64,000 nt of DNA from Emticicia agri (GTDB taxonomy: Bacteria > Bacteroidota > Bacteroidia > Cytophagales > Spirosomataceae). The notes beneath the pieces are model-generated. The model saw only the letters and a program-made list of their open reading frames with translations. It had not been told where the DNA came from and searched no databases. A program made the position numbers and the translations under genes. The stretch is from contig NZ_SEWF01000003.1 of assembly GCF_004168285.1 (NCBI RefSeq), forward strand, positions 182,347 through 246,346, given 5' to 3'. Numbering within the stretch: the first letter of the stretch is position 1; the number at the start of each line of letters is the position of its first letter. This document shows positions 63,762 through 64,000 of this stretch, one piece after another.

Positions 63762-63793
63762 AAAAAAAAGCCTGCACAATTACTCGTGCAGGC
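63762..63793 (-). terminator. Terminator of the ferredoxin gene
   Basis: A perfect 8-bp GC-rich stem (63770-63777 with 63786-63793) is followed on the minus strand by a run of eight T, 40 nt after the ferredoxin stop. Confidence 0.92.
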
Positions 63794-63832
63794 CTCCAAT
63801 ATTAAGAGTCAATCGTATGTCAATAACAGAAA

Positions 63833-64000
63833 TTAAAGTTCAGCATGAAGCCATGCTTTTTTTGCAGCCAATGTATCATCGTCTTCCACATTATCAGGAT
63901 CTGGTACACAACAATCAACCGGACAAACCGCTGCGCATTGGGGTTCTTCATGAAAACCATGACACTCTGTACATTTATCAGTTACTATATAATAAAATTC
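63833..64000 (-). CDS. 4Fe-4S ferredoxin, N-terminus cut by window edge
   Basis: The last 55 residues are visible; the frame is open to the window end. [20 protein letters not shown] contains a C-x2-C-x8-C-x3-C cluster site, followed by [11 protein letters not shown]. This is the second half of a small bacterial-type ferredoxin of the 2[4Fe-4S] kind, in which the longer C-x8-C spacing is common. It is a soluble electron carrier. A strong terminator lies downstream. Confidence 0.85.
   Translation of the reverse strand, partial: EFYYIVTDKCTECHGFHEEPQCAAVCPVDCCVPDPDNVEDDDTLAAKKAWLHAEL

Noticed and set aside
1..64000. tRNA, rRNA, CRISPR arrays, insertion sequences, prophage or plasmid functions
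   Set aside because: None recognised: no cloverleaf-like intergenic sequence, no regularly spaced direct repeats apart from the 10-bp operator array, and no transposase, integrase or phage gene.

Overview
The window looks like chromosome of a Bacteroidota bacterium, most likely order Cytophagales (a relative of Emticicia, Leadbetterella or Arcicella; the genus is a guess). The reasons are an AT-rich genome, start regions without consistent Shine-Dalgarno sequences, several promoters of the Bacteroidota type (TTG/TTTG, about 20 bp, TAnnTTTG), a type IX secretion C-terminal domain on one exported protein, a DUF5686 outer-membrane protein, the long three-domain form of IspG, and type III glutamine synthetase. 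There is no rRNA, tRNA, CRISPR array, insertion sequence, integrase or phage gene. The window is ordinary core chromosome with a few accessory loci.

Layout. 0-4.1 kb: LysE-type exporter end, SPFH protein, NTF2-like protein, diheme cytochrome c, folE. 4.2-18 kb: a mostly plus-strand run rich in carbohydrate and phosphoester genes. It holds a GH109-like oxidoreductase, an FHS-family sugar transporter, a thiolase, a plant-type L-arabinokinase-like GHMP kinase, a GDPD lipoprotein, an M20 amidohydrolase, a Sua5/YrdC protein, a nucleotide phosphodiesterase, a GH127 (beta-L-arabinofuranosidase family) protein and a DUF1624 membrane protein. 18-24.9 kb: a DeoR-type regulator divergent from nudK, sharing an operator-like array of four 10-bp repeats; then an envelope operon (GT9, lipid A-type acyltransferase, MocA-like nucleotidyltransferase) and polA. 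25-32.6 kb: vanadium haloperoxidase, FAD oxidoreductase, PEBP protein, queE, and an ispG-led run of small genes.

32.8-49 kb: DUF5686 protein, two SGNH-type proteins (one with a T9SS tail), glnN (GSIII), an LTA-synthase-like protein with a small ferredoxin, metE behind a cobalamin riboswitch, ferritin, a conserved hypothetical gene and glnII (GSII). 49-58 kb: mtaB, then a minus-strand run made of an SGNH-like lipoprotein, a YD-repeat-like lipoprotein, a free-standing LytTR regulator and a 1470-residue secreted enzyme with both a CE1-type esterase and a GH5 glycosidase domain; a NarL-type response regulator lies upstream. 58-64 kb: M28 peptidase, two tandem paralogous small exported proteins (the second has lost its ATG start), amt, an outer-membrane porin, and the C-terminus of a 4Fe-4S ferredoxin.

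Functional links. glnN, glnII and amt (with its neighbouring porin) put ammonium uptake and two unrelated glutamine synthetases within 24 kb. The GH127 protein and the arabinokinase-like kinase suggest release and phosphorylation of L-arabinose. The riboswitch should shut off B12-independent methionine synthase when B12 is available. The most unusual items are the CE1-GH5/LytTR operon, the nudK/DeoR divergent operator, and the start-codon-less paralog with a 23-bp perfect inverted repeat beside it. I found no clear wholly new system.
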